Part shown: in pieces, positions 1 to 11,356 of the stretch
How the letters are laid out: each line of letters opens with the position of its first letter
Position numbering within the stretch: the first letter of the stretch is position 1
Source of the DNA: Crossaster papposus
Taxonomy: Eukaryota > Echinodermata > Asteroidea > Velatida > Solasteridae
Direction: 5' to 3'
Assembly: GCA_037893245.1 (NCBI GenBank)
Contig: JBAIAA010000416.1
Span: forward strand, 434,001 to 498,000
DNA length: 64,000 nt
Made by a program: the position numbers and the translations under genes
Notes under the pieces: generated by a model
What the model was told of the DNA's origin: nothing
What the model saw: only the letters and a program-made list of their open reading frames with translations
The model's database searches: none

Positions 1-1859
1 ACGGGAAGATGTAGGGGAGACTGATGGGAGGGAATTTGAACGCAAGTGTGGGGCGATGCCACTAGTTTGTGGAAATTTAGAAAAAACAAACACTGGCGCA
101 TACTTCACACAATGTGTGCAAATAGTCGAAAGTGTTCAGTGGATAAGATTTCCAAAAAGCAAGTGTATATGTATGCATTTGTGAAGGGTTCTTGAGATTT
201 TGCTCAGTCTTATTTTTATACCAGAGAATGGCCGGTTTAGAAAAAAATATTTTTACCAACATAAATAACAATTTGTTTACCCAAGTACATGGAAGTTGTA
301 GTCGGTGACATGCATCTTATATCAGGATCAATAAATGTGCTGAAAGGTGAAATGCACGAGTCTGAATATTCATTTGTTTGTCTCTCTACACTCTTTCACA
401 ATGAAAAAAAAACAAATCAATTTTGTGCAGAGTATTGTATTTACAAAAGTGTGTTTTTTTTCAACCATAATTTATTTTCAAAAGAAATATATACTTTATA
501 GGCCAACTCTGCAAAAGCAGAGAATTCATACAATTCTGATCCAACAAATAGGCGTTAAGTAGTAGTAGGTGTGTATCAAAACCGAATACCTAACCGCTAA
601 TGTCGGCAATTGGTTCCAGGTTAAGGTGCTCAGAACCAACTTGACAAATTACTGGGCAACTCTACAGACAAACATTTGTAATGCCCTTTGTGGAGATTGT
701 CAAAATGAAAACTATGCTACACTCGACAATGTACATGTATATTGAAAATCAAAACAGATTTCAAGTTTATGTGCATTTTGACAAGATTTGAATGTTTGAG
801 TCGGTTTTTTTTGTTTACGGTTACCCAATTCTGGTACACCACTAATTAATATAAATTAAATCAAACAAGATCTTCAAGACCACATTATTTTCGAGCCTGC
901 TTCATTAACTCTACAATTCCAAATCCATCAATTTCCATACAAATTTTCACACACCCTAGGGGTTAGGGTTAAAAATCATATTCCACTCTTTCCTTTTTTA
1001 ACAAATACTAAAAAAAGAGATCGGAACTTTTTAAAGTTAAAAACCTGTATAATTTACATTGTGTATGTATCAACATTGTTTTCCTGTGATACATTGAGGA
1101 TATGGCTGCATCTGAATTACTTGGCTACGACTAGGAATAACAGGCAGATCTATAGGGTGTGGCTACAGCCACTTTCATAGGTATGCATGTAATTTGTGGC
1201 CATAGCAAAGTACTTCTGATACGGCACTTCATTCTTACATCATAATGGATACAAAATGGTGACTGTTCAGTGGTGATCAAGATGTCAAGGTGCCCGGTGT
1301 TAGTCGGATGTTTAAACAGTCTTTGACACTGTACAATGTCGGTAAACTTCTCACACAAGTGACAAGTGTCTCACGAAGATCAGTGTCTCACGAAGATCAG
1401 TGTCCTCCAATGACAAGTGTCATACAGTTCCGATGTCTAGTTTCCTGTTGCTGCGTGGTCGTCAACCAAACCCTTGCCAACTGCAATGGTGGCCAGTCAA
1501 CACAACAGAGTGACAATGTCTTACAGAGATCAGTGTCCTCCAATGACAAGTGTCATACGGTCACAAGTGTCATACAGTCCCAATGTCCAGTTTCCTGTTG
1601 CGGTGTGGTTGCTAACCAAACCCTTGCCAACTGCAATGCTGGCCAATCATGAGCAAACGGGATGGTCACATGTCGTACACCAATATGTCGTACAAAACTA
1701 CACTTTGTGCATTGCACACCACAAAATGTGCAGAAAATGTGTTTTTTTCCATTCTGGGATGTCACATTACTCTCGATGGGTGAATAATAAAACCAATCAA
1801 GGGTTAAGCGACACGCCAAGCCGGATACTATGAGATTCTACTGCAATGAGGTGTAGTAA
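1..1859. other. 3' flank of CPSF4, no gene seen
   Basis: No convincing coding exon is seen on either strand. The stretch lies downstream of the CPSF4 stop codon and may hold its 3' UTR. No poly(A) signal is close: the nearest minus-strand AATAAA noted is at 471-476, about 1.4 kb past the stop. The stretch includes a degenerate tandem repeat (1355-1655) and otherwise AT-rich DNA. Confidence 0.6.
1355..1655. repeat. Degenerate tandem repeat, about 133-150 bp period
   Basis: Two long units can be read. A segment beginning AGATCAGTGTCCTCC occurs at 1394 and again at 1527. A segment CAAACCCTTGCCAACTGC occurs at 1467 and again at 1617. The first unit is preceded by a short internal duplication (TCACGAAGATCAGTG), and the second has an extra 17-bp duplication. 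Short open frames cross the array, but they look like repeat products rather than genes. Confidence 0.8.
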
Positions 1860-4800
1860 CTACTGTCTGTTGGGTTGCTGGTTCTGATCGCTGTTGGCAT
1901 TGCTCATAAACGCCAGGTATCCTTTGGGGCATTTGTTGGCAAAATGGCCGAGCTCACCGCACTGAATACAAAACAAAAATAAAGAAACAGACGCCGAGTT
2001 ATTACATGCCTCTAATAACAATGGATACTTACAAGGGCTTGACGTTATTATTACCCCTGATCATCGGGCCAATGAAACATTCCAAACACAATCTCAGCTC
2101 GCTGTGGAGTAAACGGCTTAATGCTGCCATTTCAGTAGTCTATGGAATATCCGCTCGTTGAACGAGCGTCTATAATAATGTGAGAAGATTCGGTTTGTAA
2201 TTATGCAAAACAGGACGGCAATTTGACCTTAATATTCTATCTATTCAGCAGGCGCTTTCCATTTCGATATTGCGTCGTCCGTTACAAGTTGCTACGTTAC
2301 AAAAACATGGCAGCCAAATTGGCCAATCGGCAGCTTTGTACACATTTCTGTTCCAAATTATGTCAGTCGACTCCGATTGGCTGGCAAACGGGGTCGCATA
2401 AAATTAACATGTCTAGATTTATCAGACCTTATCTCGTATGGGTATAATGTCCGATACTCAGACTAATATTTTAGGGAAAAACTCAATCACAGTAAATATC
2501 TCTGGCGTTACGAACACCCATTTACCCCTGGGTGGGGAGAATCAATAGTGACAAAGTGCCTTGCCTAAGGGTACAAGCACCATAAAGCAGGCTGGACTCG
2601 AACCCACAACCTGCAGAATTACCTGTAGACTACAAATTCAATGCTCCATGAGGAACTTGAGGACCTCGATGGTCCCGAGTAACCCGTGACTCATCACTGC
2701 GCACATGCAATACCAAACTGGCAAATTAATATTGCAAATCATACCTTAAAACACTTGATGTTTTCCAAATTCCGGTAAGGGCGGTTACTTGTGAAGCTTT
2801 GTTGACCGTTGCTCTGTGGATGACCGGCGGTCTGGCTAGTACCACCACCTGCATTCGTGTCTACCATGCCCAACACACCAACAGGCTATTTGTAAAGAGG
2901 GAATAAAAGACAAAATTGCATCTGAGGACTGTAATGATTGTATGGTTTAGGGTTTTATAAATGATCACCCAAGGGAAATTTCTGAACAAAGAAAAAATGG
3001 GGAACTGGCAATTGTATCGGGCTGGATGGGCTCTGTGCACAAGTAGCCCCTGGATGGAAAGAAAGGGACAGTTATCGTCTTCAAAATATCAAGACGTTAT
3101 ATTTATTAAATACAATTTTCCCTACGTTTTAAATAGGTTTTTTTAGGCTGTAAGAATTGAATATTAGAACTGTAAAAATGACAAATTTTGTCTTTGACCG
3201 AGTGAAAAATTAAAATGGGTACTATTTCTGATTGAATTATTTGTTGAGGGTTACAATATTCAGTTTTGTTTTACATCTTAATTTTTTTTTGAAAGATTGT
3301 TACAACCTGACGCTGCTTTTTTTTCTTCTTCATATATCATCTCACTGGAGTTTAATCAGCGCAACAATGTTAAAAAGACATAAATCTGGGCATTTCTAAT
3401 TTTGTTAGGAAATGCTTAGAAAATTATCTCGACTCTCCATAGACTTTGTACACAACCACTGAAGTACCGACAGAATACTACAATCTTTCCAATTTTTATT
3501 TGGCGTACAAAATGTTGTATATAAAACCAGGCCAAGCAGCAGACTGTTTCAAGTCTCTAGTACTGACCCTGTCTGCTGGTCTGCCTTGCTGACTCCATCC
3601 ACTCGATCCCTTGGGGCAATTGATGGCCTTGTGGCCCGCCTCCCTACAGGTGTGGCATATGATCTTCTTGATGTTATCCTTGACCTCCAACACCGGAAGG
3701 TCAAACTTGGGGCTGTGTATAAAACAAATAGATAATAGTGTTACAAGGAGTGATTGATAAGTTCATGACCTAAGGGAGAAGTCAGTTTTAGAAAATCAAA
3801 ACAAAAATCAACATAGTTCTCTCCTACATCAGCCCACTTGGGTCCATCTGTCATAGAGCATCTTGGGCCCTCAGAAAGTGGCCAACGGCGTCTGAGGCAA
3901 AATGGTGACCACCGAGCTGAGGGTGCCAAATCAAAAGAATAGAGCGGGTGTTTGACCAGTTTCAATCCACATTTCTGGATGGCAGACATGACCACTATGG
4001 ACGTGTGGGCCGGAGCATTGCTCTGGTGGAAGAGCACCCCTCGTCAACTTCCCATGCCAAATCTTTGTTCACTCCCATAGCTGTTTTCAAGTGACCACTG
4101 AGCTAGACGGGGTCAGCTGGCTGGTTCGAATCAGTAATTGCTCGGGACAACACCGAGTACATATATACAGAGTTTTATCAATATGTGACCCAGCACGAGT
4201 AAATGAGACACTTTGCGGCAAAAATAAAAATTGAGATTTAGATTTCATCATTTAAAGCTTGTTTAGCTTTAAATGATGAAATCAAAATCTCAAATTTTAT
4301 TTTTGCCTCAAAGTGTCTCATTTACTTGTGCTGGGTCACATATATGTTGGAAAGGGCAACACCCAATATTTAATTTACATGACCCTGATACAATTCCAAT
4401 CGTGGGAATTAACGGCTACTTACTGCTGAAATTTACAGTTGGAACCCTCCAGACAGAAGCCATTCAAGTAATTCTGGCACATGACTCGTCGTACGTGTCG
4501 GTTTTTACACAGGGGCCCTACATAATGGCATAAAATACAGATACAAATTAACAGGGAAGATTTAATACCAGTCTAGCAGAGTTTATTAAACAGATGTTCA
4601 TTGTTTAACCAACACGAAATATCAATTTAAGGAAAGAATTTCATATCTGGAAATCATCAGAGTTTCTGCATACAAAACTTACTGGCCAAGACAGAAAAAG
4701 TATTGTCAAGGAAAAATTAGTAGCAATTCCTGTTTTTAAAAAGAAAATAAATTGATCTATGTGTACATCTTGGGATGACTTACCGTGTTTGCAGAATCCC

Positions 4801-6638
4801 CTGTCATACCAAGGGCAGTCTCGGACTTTACTCTCAGGGTCTACGTGTAGAAACGGACACTCCTTGTTGCTACACATACCTGCAAGAAACCCAACAAACC
4901 GTCGTCCCAATTACTCCACAGATCCTCCCAGCAAAATGCTCAAAAGACTGCACAAATTAGATTTTAATAATAAACATTCACCAATTCAATTTTTAACTGC
5001 ATCTACTCATTCTTCGTTCAGTTTCAATCTTTCTTTTGCCATTCTTAGGACAGCAACAGTTTCATACGACAAATGTTTCAAAGCCAGTCTGAGGAAATTG
5101 TTTAACCCAATTTAACCTGAATCTCAAGACAAAATATAGTATCTGAGACTCCTTTATCCCTAACCCCGACGGGGTATTCTGTGAGTTCTCTGCCACCCTG
5201 CTCAGTGCCGGAGATCCATCAGGGCCCAATTTCTTGGCTCTGCTAACCACAGAATTCCGCGCTTACGGTCATTTTCCGCTAACCGCGCTAGCAAAAAAAG
5301 TTTTGTCCCAATTTTGCTTCTTTCGGCATCCCGAATTTGCTTTTTTGTATTTATTCCTAGCTCATTGCACTTTGCCATGCTGCATCTCCCCTACATATAT
5401 GTAAGCCGTGGCTTCCCTTAGACTCACCAAACTTTGTGAAGAAGAAGCACTCTGGCATCTTTGTCATGTCGTACTGGTGAAGAAACTCACACTCGTCTCC
5501 CTTCTTGCACAGTCCTCGTAGCCAGTGCTTGCAAACCACACTTTTCTCACCCCCAACGTGGCGGTACGGACACATCACCCCCTTGCTGCAGTTATTCTGC
5601 TTGTAGAACTGACACACAGCAGCACCAGATTCTGGTGAGATCAGAAACATAAACAAAAATGTGAGGCGTTCTTGCAAAATGAGACGGAACTGGGCACAGG
5701 ACCTTAGAAAAAACTGCAAAATAATTAACACTAGGTGACTTTTTGATGTATTCATAATCTTTTGTATGCCTACATTTTGTTAAGAAATAATATGGAAGTA
5801 GTGGAATAAAATGTGTTTTTATTTTTTATTGAAAAAAACAACTGACATTTTTGACCATATCACTTGTACAAAACTCAAAATGTTTTGTTGATAAATGCAA
5901 ACTTTAAACAGCCAAATAATTCTGACTATGGGCATTAAATAAAATTGTCAGTCAAGGGGACCAGACTGAGCAATATCGTGCCGGTGAGGGCAGGAAATTA
6001 ATTGGTGAGTAAAGTTTTATATTTTACAAAAATTTGTCATTTAGATAATAGATGGTATATAAATTCGTCTTCGCGAGTCTAAAAGTAGTATAGACCAGGA
6101 TTTAATATGTGCTGTTTTAGGAAAGTAATGTTTGATAAAGTGGAATTCCAAACCTGAAAAAAACCTCAATTCAAACATTGTCAAATCCCATTGAGTTTAA
6201 TACAGCAATACTATATCGCAATACTTTGTAAAATAAATGCAGACAGGACGGCCGGTAGCCCCATTCTGTGGCCGTATACAGGACTCACTTCGATAGCCAC
6301 AGACAGAATGGGGGCTAGACGACCGGTGTCTTACATTTTTGGAAGTATGGGCAGTGCGGCCGATTACGACTCGAGCTAGCAGCGTTAACCACTCGGTCAT
6401 ATGCTGGCTAACAGTAGGGACAACTCATTATGGTATATACTTGCATTATGGGGGAAATACAAAGTGCCTACAGAATTTTACTTGATGTTAGTTATTTTAT
6501 CACGAAATAGGTGCAACTATGCTCCATTTACTTACTATCCATTCCAGGAAAGGGCAACGGTTGTGACCCTACTTGCTGCTCCAAAGCAGTCTCCAAATCG
6601 AACCGCAAGCATTCCACATTTGCAACTATGCTCTCCAT
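1860..6638 (-). CDS. CPSF4: Cleavage and polyadenylation specificity factor subunit 4 (CPSF30 family)
   Basis: CPSF4 is the zinc-finger subunit of the nuclear complex that binds the AAUAAA signal during mRNA 3'-end cleavage and polyadenylation. Coding exons, minus strand: 6638-6536, 5631-5428, 4879-4784, 4517-4424, 3712-3568, 2885-2745, 1961-1860. They sum to 885 nt, giving 294 aa with a TAG stop. Five CCCH fingers follow one another from about residue 41 to 169: CX7CX5CX3H for fingers 1, 2, 4 and 5, and CX8CX4CX3H for finger 3. The last histidine of finger 5 is formed across a splice junction. Two CCHC zinc knuckles follow, near residue 182 ([14 protein letters not shown]) and near 260 ([14 protein letters not shown]). 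Human CPSF4, as I recall, has 244-269 aa and one knuckle; fly Clipper has two. The ATG gives the usual N-terminus ending FPGMDK. Confidence 0.95.
2507..2660 (-). mobile_element. tRNA-derived SINE fragment in CPSF4 intron 6
   Basis: On the minus strand a B-box-like GGTTCGAGTCC is followed by CTTAGGCAAGGCACTTTG and then a segment ending GGGGTAAATGGGTG. The same layout (B box, 'CTTGGGCAAG..CACT', 'GGAGTATAAAT') recurs at about 18668, 37935 and 58108. The 5' half is degraded. Confidence 0.6.
3745..4060 (-). pseudogene. Mariner-type transposase relic
   Basis: Minus-strand translation shows [11 protein letters not shown] followed by [14 protein letters not shown], the C-terminal part of a mariner transposase (family consensus HxDNAPAH ... 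YSPDLAPSD). Both catalytic aspartates in this part are replaced: Asp by Ser in the DNAPAH motif and Asp by Ala after APS. The frame breaks soon after. The 3' edge near 3745 carries a GATTGATAAGTTCATGACC-like end typical of mariners. The relic sits in CPSF4 intron 4 and cannot encode an active enzyme. Confidence 0.8.
4184..4340. mobile_element. Near-perfect palindromic MITE, copy 1
   Basis: The whole 157-bp element is an inverted repeat running from TGTGACCCAGCACGAGTAA to its complement, with the centre at the AAAGCTTGTTTAGCTTT segment. It is flanked by TA dinucleotides (4182-4183 and 4341-4342), as expected of a Tc1/mariner-mobilised MITE. A second copy is at 42074-42232. It lies in CPSF4 intron 4, next to the mariner relic. 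Confidence 0.9.
5158..5200. repeat. Solo end of the CCCTAAC foldback family
   Basis: CCCTAACCCCGACGGGGTAT followed by TCTGTGAG is the reverse complement of the right end of the element at 19490-19757. It is preceded by TTAT, as in that copy. Only one terminus is recognisable here. Confidence 0.5.
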
Positions 6639-8777
6639 TTTTCTCAACGAATTTTGTTTTAGTAAGTTTGAGAAAAATTATTGTTTATTGTTGGATTTCT
6701 CCCCGCGGCCGTGCGAAGAAATATTACACCGCTTTATAAGCCGCCAGTAGAGGGCGCAATCAACCAGCGCGGCTTGTGTATCGTTTTCCAAACCCCAGCT
6801 TAGGCTATTTGGCTTCATCACAATTGTCAAACCATAAACACTGCGCGAATGAAGTCGCTGGGTTTGGAAAACGGCCCAGTATCCAGAGTCGCGTTTAGCT
6901 TTACCAAGATCTAACTGTTTTTGACGTCTTAACTTTGTCTGGCCAATTTTGCGATTTAAAGCGTGTTGTTCTTTTAACGCGCGAACGCGTCTGGGTGTCT
7001 AGTTAACTTTATTGCTCCATGGTTCTTCCAATCCCATCCTGTTATCTCTTCTTTTTGTTTCTCCTCCAATCCATACTTGTGTGTTTCTCCTCATTTTCGT
7101 TAAGATCTTGTTAAGATAGAAATATCATAAACTCTTAATTTATTTGATTTGTATAGCTGGGCCTAATTTCATAAAACCCGCGTTAAGCACAAACAAAATT
7201 GCTTAGCAAAATATTTGGCCGAAAACAGGGTTACTATTACGATTTTTTGCGGGTAATGTATACTGTTTGTGACTGGTATTCAGTGGTTTTTGCTCAGCAT
7301 GAAAAGCATAGGGCCTATGGAGTTGATAACCTGTTTTTACTGAGCAGGACTGTTTTTGTGCTAAGCATTTGTCATGTGTGTGTGTTTTATACTAGCAGCC
7401 AGTTTATGAAATCGGTACGAAACATTTGCAGCGGTATGCCTTCACCGTAAACGCTGGACATTGAAAGGTTGAATCCCGCTCTTATTATTTGTTTTGTTCG
7501 GTATTAAATTGAAATGTTAAAGATAGATGTGGTCAACAATCGATTTTAGGCACAAAACAATTTTTCAAAAATTTGAAAAAGCCGGCTATTCGGGATAACA
7601 AACACTACCACAATCGCGTTTTTTCGTTTCTTTAACGACATATCGTGCTAGCATACATTTTTACAAAATACAGAAATTGGATGATCATTTAAAATTTATA
7701 ATTAACAAACGAATGTATATATCACTTAATGAACACTATGGATAGCCTAATACATGTAATAATAATATCAAAGAAACTAATTGCAAATTACACGCTGCTG
7801 GCAAAGTGTATAAAGTATGTCACAACTCGGGTGTGGTTGTCTCTCACACAAACGGATCATTATGTACAGGACATTGATAGATAATGAGCAAATGGAACCG
7901 CAATCTGGTGCGAGTTGACCTCCAAATTTTGCGAGATTTTGCGAGAATATAACACATCTGAACATCATGTATAGAACGTGTCAAACATCCTGGGTCTTTA
8001 AAAAAATTATTTTGCATCATGACCGATGGTCCCGGCCATTATGTCCGATAAAGGGCAATAGATAGATATCTGTGTTGAACACAAATACAGCATTCCAATT
8101 TACAACATAATTAAAAATACTGCCAATTTCTGACTATTTTAAAATATAATTTGTTGACTCCAACTTCTGTTCAATCGACCACGCAGATAACAGTTGGGTA
8201 AATTCAAACGCGCGGAGTCTGTAACTAGACTTGGTACCAAAGACATTCACCGAAAACGTGTTGATGAACTGGCGAGACTTACACGGTCTATTAGGAACTT
8301 CGTATTTGCACTGATAAACCTATACCGTTCGGACCCACGAACCAAAAGGCAAAAACGATGAATGTTCACAACCATCCAAGTTTTTTTTGCTCATCTCAGC
8401 TAATATTATTCGCAAAATACAGGGTTATTGAGGCTTCTCAAATCAAATAGTTAATTAAATAAAGATCTTTTCTGTTATTTAATTATAAAACTATTTTATT
8501 TGCCCGATATGCCATATTAATAAACAGTATGATAAAATTGCATAGAATGTATAGTCCTATAGGCCTATACCAGACGATATCCGTTGTTCTATTAAACTCA
8601 GAGCATTGATATAATGAGTGCCAATACGTTGTTGTCTTTATTTTAAAAGCCATATAGTGACTAAATGTGGTATTTTGAGGCTACGGTTCGGTTGTAATTC
8701 GGGCGCCTCAATAACACCTAACCGTCGTATGCCCATACTACCGGGATACCCAGGGTTGTCATAATGGCGTGGGCCTA
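6639..8777. other. Intergenic, CPSF4 5' flank to 3' flank of stomatin A
   Basis: No coding exon is supported. The stretch should hold the CPSF4 promoter just above 6638; no clear core motif was found. At about 7155-7450 there is a diverged relative of the MITE at 41492-41736 (shared 'AATTTCAT..GCTTAGCA' ends). The remainder is AT-rich unique-looking DNA. Confidence 0.5.
8637..8642 (-). terminator. Candidate poly(A) signal of stomatin A
   Basis: AATAAA on the minus strand, about 135 nt downstream of the TAG of gene A. The position is reasonable, but no cDNA support is available here. Confidence 0.45.
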
Positions 8778-10922
8778 CTACATTTTCGAATCCAATGCTT
8801 TGGCAAACATGTTGATGGGCAGAGGGAAGATGATGGTAGAGTTCTTCTCGGCCGCGATGGAGTGAAGTGTCTGGAGATAACGGAGCTGGAGGGCGCTGGG
8901 AGACTCAGCGATGATGTCAGCAGCCTCCTTCAGGGCGCGGGAGGCGTTCTGCTCACCCTCCGCAGCGATCACCTAAAACGAGAAAAGCATAAAGTATGAA
9001 ACGATAGTTACGCTGCCACCAACAACTTGTTCCAACGTTCTATTCGCATGCAGCACCACGTACATGTTACACAGCCACGATAGCACCAATACAAAAAGAG
9101 CTGGATAAGTTACAGAACTAAGTCGCTGGGTTAAAATTAGCTTGACAGCCCGAATGAAAAGCGCAGCTGATTTATGTGACAGCATCAAACCATAATCTTC
9201 TCAATCATCTAATCAGATCGTCAAGATGTGACTTCTTACCTTCGCACGCGCCTCTCTTGACGCTTCAGCCTCGGCGGCCATGGCACGCTGCATCTGTCTT
9301 GGAAGGCGCACGTCCTTACTGTAGTAAACAAAATATATCATCACAATAACTGGTAAAATCCAACTTTTGAGGACCACTGTAACTTTGTGTTCCAGAAAGC
9401 AGAAATAGCCTAACTTGCTTTGTATATCCTTAATCACACTTACATCTCAACTCTCTCTACTTTGACGCCCCAGGGATCGGTAGCGGTATCTAAGATCGAC
9501 TGCAGGGTGTTGCTGATCTCGTCCCGGTGGCTCAACACCTCAGCCAGGGTCTTGGTGCCCAAGACGTTACGCAGGGTGGTAGCGGCAAGGAGCTCCGTGG
9601 AACGCTTGTAGTTCTCCACGTTGATGATCGCCATGGTGGGGTCCTGCACGCGGAAGTAGACCACTGCGTCTACAGTCACGGTCACGCTGTCTTTGGACAG
9701 GACCTGGCAAGAGAAATAACAGTTAGGAAAATTATGAACATCTCACCATAATTGTATTAACATTGGAGAATAGTAAATCAGTCTCATACCTCCTGGGGCG
9801 GCACATCAAAAGATAAAGTTCTAAGATCCACCACTTGAATCTCATCAATGCAGGGGATGATGAAGAACAGACCGGGGCCCTTGGGTCCTCCGGACACCAG
9901 TCGACCGACTCGGAACAAGATGGCTCGCTCGTACTCGGTAATGGTCTGAGTATAAATTAAATAATAAATAGAAAACTTGTAGAATCTGCACCGAGTGGAA
10001 GTTTTTACGGTATTCAAATTTTCTAGTGAGATTTTCGGTTGAAGACGGAGCTGCTTCGAAGACGCATGTTCCAAAGATTTACGACTGTCATGAAATTAAA
10101 AAGGGTTGTTCAACTATGCTGTAATTTTGTTGTTGTTAAGTAATACCAGGTTGATCACAATCTTTTTTAACTTTACTTGTTTTACATGACCATGTCTTGA
10201 TCCTATAATCATATATATTTTTTTTTTTTTAATTCAGAAAGTAAACAAAACAACAAACTTATTTTGTAAGTTAATTTGTCTGGAGGTAACGTCAAGGCAA
10301 CAAAAAGAAGCTCACCTTGAAACAAAACCAGATAGTAATTGGGAACGTCAGACTGATGAAAAGAACAGAGAAGAACCAGAGAATGTAGGTGCAGCATGAC
10401 ATTCCCCCAGTATCTGGAAAAAACGTCGAATATATACCATTATTATGTGTTGAAAATTACCAGTCAAACCACAGAGGTAAGGTCGACAGAAAATATAACC
10501 GAGATAAACTTGCTGTGACGTAACTGACATGTCGACCATAAGTTAAGTACGAGTTTTTGGTGTCAAGTTAATCAATCGGGCCACGACAGGTGATGGAAAG
10601 TGATCACAAAATGTGAGCCTGTACAATGATGGTTGGTGAATTTTAAACAGCACATAATTGTCATAGGCCTACTTTATATAGGATATTAGACCAAGCGATT
10701 CCACACAATTCGGGAAAACTATATGGCTCCTTCCCGAAGCACAAAAAAAGGAAACACTTCAAAACGAAAATGCTCCAGGCGGTCAATGGTTGTTGGCAAT
10801 TTCTCCTGTCATTGGTATTACTTTTTTTTGACGGGAATAACCCACCTACCGTTTCTCTCCTGCTCGTGAAACCGTTGGCCTCCCGTGTCCTCGCGTTTGG
10901 CTCCGCTAATGCCTGGCTCCAT
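8778..10922 (-). CDS. STOM: Stomatin-like SPFH membrane protein, copy A
   Basis: Stomatins are monotopic hairpin proteins of the inner leaflet. They oligomerise in cholesterol-rich membrane and tune channels such as ASIC/DEG-ENaC (MEC-2 in worm touch neurons). Coding exons, minus strand: 10922-10850, 10413-10316, 9945-9790, 9703-9444, 9318-9240, 8972-8778; 861 nt, 286 aa. A short polar N-terminus (about 24 aa) leads to a hydrophobic hairpin (about residues 31-57) containing [12 protein letters not shown], with Cys at its start (SCCTY). The SPFH domain follows ([32 protein letters not shown]), then the [16 protein letters not shown] helix and the conserved [18 protein letters not shown] tail. 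It ends in an unusual [11 protein letters not shown] instead of DLLSGYM. It is the last copy before CPSF4. Exon 4 is about 96% identical in DNA to that of copy C. Confidence 0.95.
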
Positions 10923-11348
10923 GTCTGCGTTCGTTGTTGATGTCACCAGGGGAATTAGGTGTTCTGATTCTAGTTTAGTCATGTGAGCGGAAAAAAAACT
11001 ACTGTATGGAATACGATGAGATTAGGAGAAACTAAATTACGAAATCAAAGTACAGCTGCTGTCCAGATAGCTGGCTATCGGACTTTGATGTTTGATGGGT
11101 TGACGGAGCACACGATATACATCCACACAATGCAGTCAAACAAACTTTTGGTTTGTATGTTTTTGTAAGCCAGACTTATAATTATAACCCCTTCAAGCTA
11201 AATCAATGAGGAGGATTTCTTTTTACCCCTTAATAGCAAGGTGATGGTATTCACGTGAGCACTGACTAATGTTCCCCTTTTATTTTCGCATGCTACTATA
11301 AACGAAAGCATTAACCGAGAACAGTATCACAAGGACCGGAATAACACA

Positions 11349-11356
11349 TGACGTCA
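11349..11356. promoter_or_regulatory. CRE-like palindrome upstream of copy A
   Basis: A perfect TGACGTCA (CREB/ATF consensus) lies 427 bp upstream of the copy A ATG. A second perfect site lies upstream of copy B. Function is only inferred. Confidence 0.25.

Noticed and set aside
9527-9751. Plus-strand frames opposite stomatin exon 4 (repeated in several copies)
   Set aside because: They are antisense shadows of a conserved exon; the minus-strand frame has the SPFH domain and proper splice sites.
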